Origin: Saprospiraceae bacterium | GTDB lineage: Bacteria > Bacteroidota > Bacteroidia > Chitinophagales > Saprospiraceae | NCBI GenBank assembly: GCA_020848995.1 | Contig: JADLHA010000028.1 | Coordinates: 1 to 64,000, forward strand | Length of the DNA: 64,000 nt | Direction of reading: 5' to 3' | Shown: positions 18,026-25,560 of the stretch, one piece after another | How positions within the stretch are numbered: the first letter of the stretch is position 1 | How the letters are laid out: every line of letters begins with the position of its first letter | The notes under the pieces: model-generated | Databases searched by the model: none | Told to the model about the DNA's origin: nothing | The model's input: the letters and a program-made list of their open reading frames with translations, nothing else | Program-made: the position numbers and the translations under genes

Positions 18026-19852
18026 GTGAACTGGGATGACCAGGACTATGCGACCAACAACCCCCTGATCCGGGATTTTTCGAATTTCCCCAAATTTTTC
18101 ACCACCCCCGTACAAGGCAATTACCACCCGCTGACCATGATCAGCCTGGCGCTGAATCACGCCATCTCAGGTGCCGATCCCTTCAGCTATCACCTGTTCA
18201 ACCTGCTGCTCCACCTGCTCAACGCCTGGCTGGTGTACCGGTTGGTGTGGAAAATGACGGGATCCAATGCCTTCATGGCCTTTGCGGTGGCCTGGTGGTT
18301 TGCATTGCATCCCATGCACGTGGAATCCGTTGCCTGGGTTTCCGAACGCAAAGACGTGCTGTACACGGCATTTTTTATGGCCGGATTGACTCAGTACCTC
18401 GGCTATCTGGACCAGGCATCGCGACAGAAATATGCATTCAGCTTTCTGCTGTTTGTCGCAAGTGTGATGTCGAAACCTGCAGCGATCATCTTTCCCGCCG
18501 TGCTCCTGCTGTTTGATTTTTTCAGGAAGCGGCCGATATCGCGTCAAATGCTGGTCGACAAACTGCCTTTTGCTGCGGTGGCTACGCTCTTTTTGTACCT
18601 GACGATGACTGCCCAAACCAGCGCGGGTGCCACGCCGACTGCTGAGTATTACGGCTGGACCAAGCGCATATTTTTTCCTTTTTACGGCTACATGATGTAC
18701 CTGTGGAAGCTGGTCTTTCCGGTAAAGCTCACGGCCTTTTATCCGCTTCCGCCCATCAACGAATCGCTTTCGGCAGCATATTACCTGTCGCCGCTGGTTT
18801 TTGCAGCCACAGCGATCGCCTCCCTGCGCACCTGGAGAAGAAACCGCGAAATTGCCTTTGGATTTGGATTTTACTTCTTCAACCTGTTCCTCGTTTTGCA
18901 ATTGTTTCTGGTGGGCAGCGCCATCATGGCCGAACGCTATACCTACGTTCCGTACACCGGACTGTTCTTGATTGCGGCGTGGTGGCTCGACCGGAACCTG
19001 TCTGGGCGAAAATCACTTGCCTACCGCCTTGTACTGAGCTCAGGTGTGGTCCTGGCCATCCTGACATTCAGGCAGGTGCGCACCTGGGAAAACACAGCGA
19101 CGCTGTGGGACAACGCCATCCGCTCGCGGCCCGGGGCCAAAGCACATACGAACCGGGCGTATCAGCATCAGCTCGATGGAGAATTCGACAAGGCCATGGT
19201 ACACTACACGAAGTCGCTCCAGTACAACGTCATCGACGCAGAGGTATACTACAACATGGGGGTGATCTCCTTTAACCAAAAAAAGGACTCGCTGGCCCTG
19301 GCATATTACAACAAAGCCCTGCAATACCGCTCTGTTTACGCGGATGCTTTCAACGGAAGGGGTTCTGTTTATGCGCGAATGGGACGTTCTGCGGAGGCGT
19401 TTGCAGATTTCGACACCAGTTTAAAGATCAACCCGGAATATGCGCTGGCCTACAAAAACCGGGCATCTTCGCATTTTTTAAAAAACAATTACGATTCGGC
19501 CATTGCGGATTTTAAACGCTATGTATTGCGCAACCCCGGTGATGCCGAAGCGCATTCAAATCTTTGTGTGTGTTACATGAACCAGGGCAACAACGAAGAA
19601 GCGCTGCGTCACTGCGATACCGCCATACAAAAGGACCCGCAATTTGCAAAGGCCTATACCAATATGGGGGCTGCGTACATCAACCTCGGCCAATACGACC
19701 AGGCGCTCGAAAAGCTCCAGACCTCCTTTCGACTGGACTCCCTGAACGAAGAGACGCTGAAATTCCTGAGTCTGGCATACCTGCGCAGCGGCGACACTGC
19801 GCGCGCATACTCCATATTTGAGTATGCGCAAAGGGCCAGGAGTGCCCAATGA
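18026..19852 (+). CDS. TMTC-like GT-C membrane protein with C-terminal TPRs
   Basis: At least 608 residues: about eight membrane spans (residues 30-345), then five to six TPRs (about 360-600). The start NWDDQDYATNNPL is the first periplasmic loop of PMT/TMTC-like GT-C proteins, whose DD pair is catalytic in glycosyltransferases; the family may transfer a lipid-linked sugar to protein, but this is unproven here. The annotated start is GTG at 18026, which falls inside the conserved FVNWDD motif. In the same frame the upstream bases encode WLPALVLAVTAIAYLPALSAGF, an obvious first membrane helix, open back to a stop at 17852. No ATG, GTG or TTG exists there; CTG at 17867 (then ASKKKRQG) is the best candidate true start. 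It is convergent with the protease gene at 20011. Confidence 0.8.
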   Translation: MNWDDQDYATNNPLIRDFSNFPKFFTTPVQGNYHPLTMISLALNHAISGADPFSYHLFNLLLHLLNAWLVYRLVWKMTGSNAFMAFAVAWWFALHPMHVESVAWVSERKDVLYTAFFMAGLTQYLGYLDQASRQKYAFSFLLFVASVMSKPAAIIFPAVLLLFDFFRKRPISRQMLVDKLPFAAVATLFLYLTMTAQTSAGATPTAEYYGWTKRIFFPFYGYMMYLWKLVFPVKLTAFYPLPPINESLSAAYYLSPLVFAATAIASLRTWRRNREIAFGFGFYFFNLFLVLQLFLVGSAIMAERYTYVPYTGLFLIAAWWLDRNLSGRKSLAYRLVLSSGVVLAILTFRQVRTWENTATLWDNAIRSRPGAKAHTNRAYQHQLDGEFDKAMVHYTKSLQYNVIDAEVYYNMGVISFNQKKDSLALAYYNKALQYRSVYADAFNGRGSVYARMGRSAEAFADFDTSLKINPEYALAYKNRASSHFLKNNYDSAIADFKRYVLRNPGDAEAHSNLCVCYMNQGNNEEALRHCDTAIQKDPQFAKAYTNMGAAYINLGQYDQALEKLQTSFRLDSLNEETLKFLSLAYLRSGDTARAYSIFEYAQRARSAQ

Positions 19853-19918
19853 GCAAACCCTATTCATTCTGGCATCGACACGGGGTCATTAGAAGTTTCC
19901 TTACAAATGTGTGGAATG

Positions 19919-19950
19919 AACAAACGTTTGTTAGTTAACAAACGTTTGTA
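19919..19950. repeat. Two tandem copies of the 14-bp palindrome
   Basis: AACAAACGTTTGTT at 19919-19932 is a perfect palindrome; AACAAACGTTTGTA at 19937-19950 follows after 4 bases. Both lie between convergent genes, next to the hairpin at 19958. Confidence 0.85.
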
Positions 19951-19957
19951 CGTAAAT

Positions 19958-19989
19958 GGGGGGCGTTGCTCAAAAGCACAACGCCCCCC
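19958..19989. terminator. Strong hairpin between convergent genes
   Basis: GGGGGGCGTTG and CAACGCCCCCC are perfect 11-bp arms around a 10-nt loop, placed between the stops of the TMTC-like gene (19852) and the tail-specific protease gene (20011). No long T run follows on either strand, so a bidirectional terminator role is inferred from position and stem strength. Confidence 0.6.
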
Positions 19990-20010
19990 GAAATACTGAT
20001 TTTGGAATTG

Positions 20011-22104
20011 TCAGTTGTTGAGGTCGCGGAGAATGTAGATCGATTCGGCGACGTAAATGTCCCTGTTGAGGTTTTTGAGGAAATCCTCGTTGCGCGCTAT
20101 GCGCGATGAATCACTGCGGATGTAATCCAGGTCAGCGGGCAGGTTTTCGCAGACCAGACCCGGCAGCGGTTCGTCAAATATCTTATTGTATTTTCGGCCT
20201 TCCTCCAAGCGTTGCTGGTAAAACGAGCGGTACGCGTCGTACGAAAGGGGTACAAGCGTCTCCTCGCGGTTGCGGGCCAGCCGGCGGGCATTTTCCTCGA
20301 CAAGACGGAAAAGGGCGTTGCCGCCTACGCGCTCGCGGCTGAGCTTTTGGAGCTTGGACAGGTCGTCGACGACAAAGGTGTTCTGCCGGTAATCCAGTTT
20401 GTCGATGACGTCGTAACCCATCGGATGGTCGTATTCCTTCTCGCCGGTGGGAATATAACTGTACGTGTCAGGTAGCAAAATATCGGGTTCAACCCCTTTG
20501 AGTTGCACCGACCCCCCGTTGATCCGGTAGTACTTTTGGATGGTCACCTTCATGTCGCCGAGTGGACGAAACTGTGGCGAATTGGTCAACTGGTCGAGGT
20601 TGCGGAATTGCTGCACAGTGCCCTTGCCAAAGGTCGGTTCCCCACCGACGATCACAGCGCGCCGGTAGTCCTGCATGCAGGCGCTGATGATCTCCGACGC
20701 CGAGGCGCTGTTGGAATTGACCAGGATGACCATTGGCCCTTCGAAATGGACTTTGGGGTCTGAATCGGTGTAGGGCCGCACTCCTTTTTTATCCCGCACC
20801 TGGACGACCGGGCCTTCCGGGATGAAAAGCCCCGACATCTCAACCACTTCCTGCAGCGAGCCTCCTCCGTTGTTGCGCAGGTCGAGGATGAGGCTTTGCG
20901 CCCCCTGGGACTTGAGCTTAGTGATCTCCTCGGCGATGTCGCGTGCTGCGGAAGGACTGTTCGGATCGTTAAAATCAGCGTAAAAACGCGGTAGGCGGAT
21001 AAAGCCCACCTTATCAGCAACGCCATCGAGCCGCAACATAGCCGAACGCGCAAAACCCTCGTCCATGATGACTTCGTCGCGTACGATGGTAATGACTTTT
21101 ACGTCGCCGCCCTGCTTGCGAACCTTCAGACTGACTTTCGTGCCCTTCTTTCCGCGGATCTTGCTCACGACGTCGTCGATCAGCATGCCCCTGATGTCGA
21201 CTTCATCCTGATCTTCCTGCTTCACCGAAAGGATGATGTCGTTGGCTTCGAGCTCGCCCTGCCGCCCTGCGGGTCCACCCGGGACGATGGAGATGACCTT
21301 GGTGTATTCCCGCTCCCTTTGCAGGCGTGCGCCAATGCCCTCCAGCTTCCCCGACATGTTGATGTTGAAATCTTCTTTCTCCTTGGGGTTGAGGTAGTCT
21401 GTATGGGGATCGTAGAGGTGTATGAACGTGTTGATGTAGGTTTCGAAGAGGTCCGAACGCCGCAATTCACGGGTCCTTTCAAAAAAAGTCTCGAGCATGT
21501 CGCGCACTTCCTTTTCTACGTCGACGCGCAGCGAATCGTCCGTTCGTACGGTGGCCGAGTCAGCTAGATCCTGGACATAGCGGTTCAGTTTTTCGTACTT
21601 GATCGATTTGCGCCAGTAGTCGCGCATGGCTTCGTCGTTTTCGGGCCAGTTGCGCTTGTCGTTATCGAGCTCGTACTCTTCGTTTACAGAAAAATCCATA
21701 GGGTGCTCGATGAACTCTTTAAAATGGGTTTCGGAGCGGTCGATGCCCTGTTGCCACAAACGCAAAGCGAGGTCGAAAAACTCAATGGTACCCGTTTTGA
21801 AGTGGTCGTCCAGCATCAACTGGTATTTTTCCAACTGAGCCAGATCAGCCTGGGTGAAAAAGCGCTTGCCCGGGTCCATGTTGCTGAGAAAATCCCGGTA
21901 GGCCTTTACGGAAAAACTGTCGTCAACTAACGGCGGCCCGTAGTGAAAGCGCTGGGAACTCTCGTAAACCAGTTTTAGCAGGTGGCTCTCCTTTGAATCC
22001 GGATCCTGGCGCGGCTGGCTGCAGTTGCCAGAGAGGTAAAACAACAGCACAAACAGCGGCAGCAAAAGGAACCAGTTCTTTTTTGAATTCATCTTTTTCT
22101 TCAT
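20011..22104 (-). CDS. Tail-specific (carboxy-terminal processing) protease, S41A
   Basis: A periplasmic serine protease of 697 residues from the ATG at 22104 (MKKKMNSKKNWFLLLP), which opens with a signal peptide and a possible lipobox LSGNCSQ. Domains in order are a helical N-terminal Tsp region (PGKRFFTQADLAQLE, then the HPMDFSVNEEYEL segment), a PDZ domain (about 230-330: GIGARLQREREYTKVISIVPGGPA) and the S41 catalytic domain with the Ser in NSNSASASEI and the Lys in PTFGKGTVQQF. A C-terminal DUF3340-like tail follows. Prc/Tsp enzymes degrade or trim envelope proteins with exposed C-termini. The longer open frame up to 22254 adds unrelated sequence and is not favoured. Confidence 0.92.
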   Translation of the reverse strand: MKKKMNSKKNWFLLLPLFVLLFYLSGNCSQPRQDPDSKESHLLKLVYESSQRFHYGPPLVDDSFSVKAYRDFLSNMDPGKRFFTQADLAQLEKYQLMLDDHFKTGTIEFFDLALRLWQQGIDRSETHFKEFIEHPMDFSVNEEYELDNDKRNWPENDEAMRDYWRKSIKYEKLNRYVQDLADSATVRTDDSLRVDVEKEVRDMLETFFERTRELRRSDLFETYINTFIHLYDPHTDYLNPKEKEDFNINMSGKLEGIGARLQREREYTKVISIVPGGPAGRQGELEANDIILSVKQEDQDEVDIRGMLIDDVVSKIRGKKGTKVSLKVRKQGGDVKVITIVRDEVIMDEGFARSAMLRLDGVADKVGFIRLPRFYADFNDPNSPSAARDIAEEITKLKSQGAQSLILDLRNNGGGSLQEVVEMSGLFIPEGPVVQVRDKKGVRPYTDSDPKVHFEGPMVILVNSNSASASEIISACMQDYRRAVIVGGEPTFGKGTVQQFRNLDQLTNSPQFRPLGDMKVTIQKYYRINGGSVQLKGVEPDILLPDTYSYIPTGEKEYDHPMGYDVIDKLDYRQNTFVVDDLSKLQKLSRERVGGNALFRLVEENARRLARNREETLVPLSYDAYRSFYQQRLEEGRKYNKIFDEPLPGLVCENLPADLDYIRSDSSRIARNEDFLKNLNRDIYVAESIYILRDLNN

Positions 22105-22253
22105 TTTTGGATCAGTACTATCTAACAATCGGCATGGCGAAGCTATTGTGAAATGGGTGGATTTTTTGAAAGCTTTAACGGGCATTAAGATCCAAGGGCC
22201 AGGCAGGCCGCAAGTTACTACGAATATTTTCGTATCAGGAAGCGGCCGGGGCA

Positions 22254-22697
22254 TTATAGAACCGTTGGCGTCCGGGTTGTTGTTTCATGGCCGGTCCCGG
22301 AGCGGTGATCTGGCAGCTTGCAGGTATTGCCAGGAGGGCCAAGGAGGTAGCGGTTCCTGGCGACCCAGCGATAGACGGCATCTCGCAGTGTTCGGGGGAC
22401 GTAACGCAGGAGCAAAGCAGACCGCCAGGCGCCGCCCAACCGCCCAAAGAGTTCCAGGGCCGCCTCCGATTCGCGGAAGAGCCGGTTTCCCCGGATGAGC
22501 AACAGGCTGTCTGGTTGTCCGCTGGGGTAGGGTAAACCGGGCGACACCTCACCGCGCTTCCAACGGGAAAGGGTCTCCCACCGGAGGGTGCTCCCACCGG
22601 GACGTCGACTAAACCAGTTGTAAAGACGCGAGCAGAGCAGGCAGTCGCCGTCGTAAAACACCCAGGTGCCATTTTCCCAAGATTCCATACTCACCAT
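22254..22697 (-). CDS. DCC-family thiol-disulfide oxidoreductase-like protein (DUF393)
   Basis: A protein of 147 residues from the ATG at 22697 (a second ATG lies at 22688). The family signature YDGDCLLCSRL near residue 16-26 includes the DxxCxxC redox motif, and RWETLSRW, LLIRGNRLFRESEAALE and RYVPRTLRDAVYRWVARNRY are typical of DUF393. The natural substrate is unknown. It is divergent from the pyrophosphatase gene (149 bp between starts). The frame continues past 22697 but the extra N-terminus has no family support. Confidence 0.85.
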   Translation of the reverse strand: MVSMESWENGTWVFYDGDCLLCSRLYNWFSRRPGGSTLRWETLSRWKRGEVSPGLPYPSGQPDSLLLIRGNRLFRESEAALELFGRLGGAWRSALLLRYVPRTLRDAVYRWVARNRYLLGPPGNTCKLPDHRSGTGHETTTRTPTVL

Positions 22698-22817
22698 AAC
22701 AAGCGAGGGGGAAAATGGCTCAACCGGGAAACGGCATTTTGCCCCGGCAGCCGGCAAACGATCCCTACCAATCGCCCTCCCGCGGCGGCCAGCCCCACGG
22801 TATTGGTACAATCTTTA

Positions 22818-22825
22818 TACTTTTG
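22818..22825 (+). promoter_or_regulatory. TAnnTTTG -7 box of the pyrophosphatase gene
   Basis: TACTTTTG fits the Bacteroidota -7 consensus exactly and lies 21 bp before the ATG at 22847. A TTG at 22803-22805 is too close to serve as a standard -33 element, so the upstream half is weak. Confidence 0.55.
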
Positions 22826-22846
22826 TGCCGCAAAAATTCAAACTGA

Positions 22847-25138
22847 ATGGAAAATCTGATCTATTACCTGCCGGTATTTGGCATTTTGGGACTGGTTTAT
22901 ATGGCATACCTGTTCCGCTGGGTCAACCGCCAGGATGCCGGCGATGATAAAATGAAGTTCATCGCCGACAACATCGCCGAAGGGGCTATGGCCTTTTTAA
23001 AAGCGGAGTACCGCGTACTGGCCATCTACGTTTTTGTTGCCGGTGGCCTGCTCGCCTTGCTCAGCTTTATGGTCCCGACGACGCACTGGACCATCGTCAT
23101 CGCCTTTGTTCTCGGCGCATCTTTTAGCGTCATCGCAGGATTTATCGGTATGAAAGTCGCTACGCGTGCCAACGTGCGCACGGCACAGGCGGCACGCACT
23201 TCCATCGTCCGCGCGTTGGGCGTATCCTTTAGAGGGGGCACCGTCATGGGACTTGGCGTTGCCAGCCTTGCGGTTCTGGGCCTGAGTCTGCTGCTTGCCA
23301 TTCTATTTTACAGCTTTATGGGTGGCGGATGGTCCGGAGCGGAGGTAAAGGGCGTTCAGTTGTCTGCCGGGGAGGTCATGACGGTCATTCTCGAGATCCT
23401 TGCTGGTTTTTCGCTGGGTGCGGAATCGATCGCCCTGTTCGCCCGCGTGGGTGGGGGCATCTACACCAAAGCCGCTGACGTGGGTGCAGACCTCGTGGGC
23501 AAGGTCGAGAAAGGCATTCCAGAGGACGATCCGCGCAACCCTGCCACCATTGCCGACAACGTCGGCGACAACGTCGGCGACGTCGCCGGAATGGGTGCCG
23601 ACCTGTTTGGTTCTTATGTGGCCACGGTGCTTGCTGCGATGGTCCTGGGCAATTACGTGATCCGCGACATGGGTGGCGACATCCGCAACATAGACTCCTT
23701 CCTCGGTCTGGGTCCCATCCTGTTGCCTCTTTTTATTGCCTGCATCGGACTCGTATTTTCAATCATAGGATCTTTGTTTGTGAAGGTAAAGAATGAAAGC
23801 GCACGGGAACAGCAGGTGCAGAATGCACTCAACCTGGGCAACTGGGTGGCCATGGCCCTTACGGCGGTGGCAGCTTATTTCTGCATCCAGTGGATGCTGC
23901 CCGATACCTTAAAGATGAATTTCTTCGGCAGCGGGATCCGCGAAGTGCAGTCGATCCAGGTATTTTACGTTGTCCTCGTTGGTCTTTTTGTCGGTACAGC
24001 CATCTCCTATCTCACAGAATATTACACCGGCATGGGGAGGGGTCCCGTCAACGACATCGTCCAGAAATCGGGCACCGGTGCAGCGACGAACATCATCGGT
24101 GGACTGAGCAACGGCATGCTGAGTACGGCTTTTGCCGTGTTGATCTTTGCCATGGCCATTTGGCTGAGCTATGCGCTGGCAGGCTTCTACGGCGTGGCCA
24201 TTGCCGCATCGGCCATGATGGCAACCACCGCCATGCAGCTCGCCATAGACGCATTTGGCCCGATTGCCGACAACGCGGGCGGCATTGCTGAAATGTCGGA
24301 GTTGCCAAAGGAAGTGCGCTCCCGCACCGACATACTCGATTCGGTGGGCAACACGACTGCAGCCATCGGAAAAGGATTTGCCATCGCCTCCGCGGCACTG
24401 ACTGCGCTGGGGTTGTTTGCGGCGTACGTAACATTTACGGGCATCGATGGTATCAACATTTTCAAAGCGGATGTACTGGCCGCCCTGTTCGTTGGTGGAA
24501 TGATCCCCGTGGTATTTTCTGCGCTGGCCATGCGGTCGGTGGGATCCGCCGCAATGGACATGGTCAACGAGGTCAGGCGCCAGTTCCGCGAGATCCCGGG
24601 CATCATGGAGGGCACTGCACGACCAGAGTACGGGCGTTGCGTTGAGATCTCCACGAAAGCGGCCCTGCAGCAAATGGTCCTGCCGGGCGCCATCACCCTC
24701 ATTTCGCCGGTCGTCATTGGTTTTGCCATGGGGGCTGAAGCCCTGGGCGCTTATATGGCCGGGGTATGCGTGAGCGGTGTGGTCTGGGCCATCTTTCAAA
24801 ACAACGCCGGCGGAGCGTGGGACAATGCCAAGAAATCCTTTGAAGCCGGGGTCACCATCGGCGGCGAGGTCTTTCATAAAGGTTCCGAGCCCCACAAAGC
24901 CGCCGTCATCGGAGATACGGTGGGCGATCCCTTCAAAGATACCTCGGGACCCTCGATGAACATCCTGATCAAGCTGACCTGTCTCGTCGGACTGGTACTT
25001 GCCCCCATTCTGGGCATGCAGCAGGGCCAGGGCCACGGCTACCTGCCTCCAGCCCACCAGCCATCGGAGCAACTCAGCTACGACGCTGCGCCACCTGCAG
25101 ATTGCATTCCGGCTGAAGGCACCGGAGAGCTAAAGTAG
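22847..25138 (+). CDS. hppA: Membrane-bound ion-translocating pyrophosphatase
   Basis: A 763-residue polytopic membrane enzyme (about 16 spans) that hydrolyses pyrophosphate to pump H+ or Na+. The hallmark block [21 protein letters not shown] is cut here to its key parts: the DVGADL and [21 protein letters not shown] motifs bind Mg-pyrophosphate, and a second site ([15 protein letters not shown]) lies near the C-terminus. The segment [16 protein letters not shown] has Ala where K+-independent enzymes carry Lys, which points to a K+-dependent type. Whether it pumps Na+, H+ or both cannot be settled by eye. It has its own promoter-like box and is flanked downstream by a palindrome and a MITE-like element. 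Confidence 0.95.
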   Translation: MENLIYYLPVFGILGLVYMAYLFRWVNRQDAGDDKMKFIADNIAEGAMAFLKAEYRVLAIYVFVAGGLLALLSFMVPTTHWTIVIAFVLGASFSVIAGFIGMKVATRANVRTAQAARTSIVRALGVSFRGGTVMGLGVASLAVLGLSLLLAILFYSFMGGGWSGAEVKGVQLSAGEVMTVILEILAGFSLGAESIALFARVGGGIYTKAADVGADLVGKVEKGIPEDDPRNPATIADNVGDNVGDVAGMGADLFGSYVATVLAAMVLGNYVIRDMGGDIRNIDSFLGLGPILLPLFIACIGLVFSIIGSLFVKVKNESAREQQVQNALNLGNWVAMALTAVAAYFCIQWMLPDTLKMNFFGSGIREVQSIQVFYVVLVGLFVGTAISYLTEYYTGMGRGPVNDIVQKSGTGAATNIIGGLSNGMLSTAFAVLIFAMAIWLSYALAGFYGVAIAASAMMATTAMQLAIDAFGPIADNAGGIAEMSELPKEVRSRTDILDSVGNTTAAIGKGFAIASAALTALGLFAAYVTFTGIDGINIFKADVLAALFVGGMIPVVFSALAMRSVGSAAMDMVNEVRRQFREIPGIMEGTARPEYGRCVEISTKAALQQMVLPGAITLISPVVIGFAMGAEALGAYMAGVCVSGVVWAIFQNNAGGAWDNAKKSFEAGVTIGGEVFHKGSEPHKAAVIGDTVGDPFKDTSGPSMNILIKLTCLVGLVLAPILGMQQGQGHGYLPPAHQPSEQLSYDAAPPADCIPAEGTGELK

Positions 25139-25144
25139 TCTGCG

Positions 25145-25158
25145 AACAAACGTTCGTT
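25145..25158. repeat. 14-bp palindrome copy
   Basis: AACAAACGTTCGTT, 6 bp after the stop of the pyrophosphatase gene and just left of the MITE-like element. Confidence 0.85.
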
Positions 25159-25162
25159 CATT

Positions 25163-25399
25163 TTAAAGGGCACTTCTAAAAACTCCCTGTTGATGCCAGA
25201 ATGAAAAGGGCTGCCTCCCTCCACTCCCTGTTGATGCCAGAATGAATTTAGCAAAACAAGCCGAGGCGCAGCGAAGGAAGCTATGTGGAATGATAACTGA
25301 CTGAGCTGCAACGAAGGATTGTGAAGCTAAATTACATGAGCGTTTGAGCCTGTGCGGGCAGGCTGGGCCAATAGGGGGGGGGTAGAAGTCCCCTAAAAG
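25163..25399. mobile_element. MITE-like element, copy 2
   Basis: The ends TTAAAGGGCACTTCTAAAAAC and, reverse complemented, CTTTTAGGGGACTTCTACC form terminal inverted repeats. The core from GCAAAACAAGCCGAGGCGCAG to GAAGGATTGTGAAGC is nearly identical to copy 1. Inside, a 23-bp direct repeat starting ACTCCCTGTTGATGCC occurs at 25182-25204 and 25223-25245. No transposase is encoded. Confidence 0.75.
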
Positions 25400-25508
25400 T
25401 TTTGATCCAATGATTTCGCATCCTGCAAACTTGTAAAAATATATGGCATACATATTCTTCTGACTCTTGACTCTTGTTTACAGTGTGACTCCTTTATTCT
25501 TATAAACA

Positions 25509-25522
25509 AACAAACATTTGTT
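25509..25522. repeat. 14-bp palindrome, variant copy
   Basis: AACAAACATTTGTT carries one change in the central AACGTT. It lies 38 bp beyond the stop of the minus-strand caspase gene, so the convergent pair has one palindrome on each side. Confidence 0.7.
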
Positions 25523-25560
25523 AGTATAGATAAAAAATAAGATATGATTACATAGAAAAC

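Noticed and set aside
23909-25072. A 387-codon minus-strand open frame inside the pyrophosphatase gene
   Set aside because: It is antisense to the highly conserved hppA; its sequence is Gly/His/Arg-rich and has no recognisable fold. It is a shadow of G+C-rich codons.
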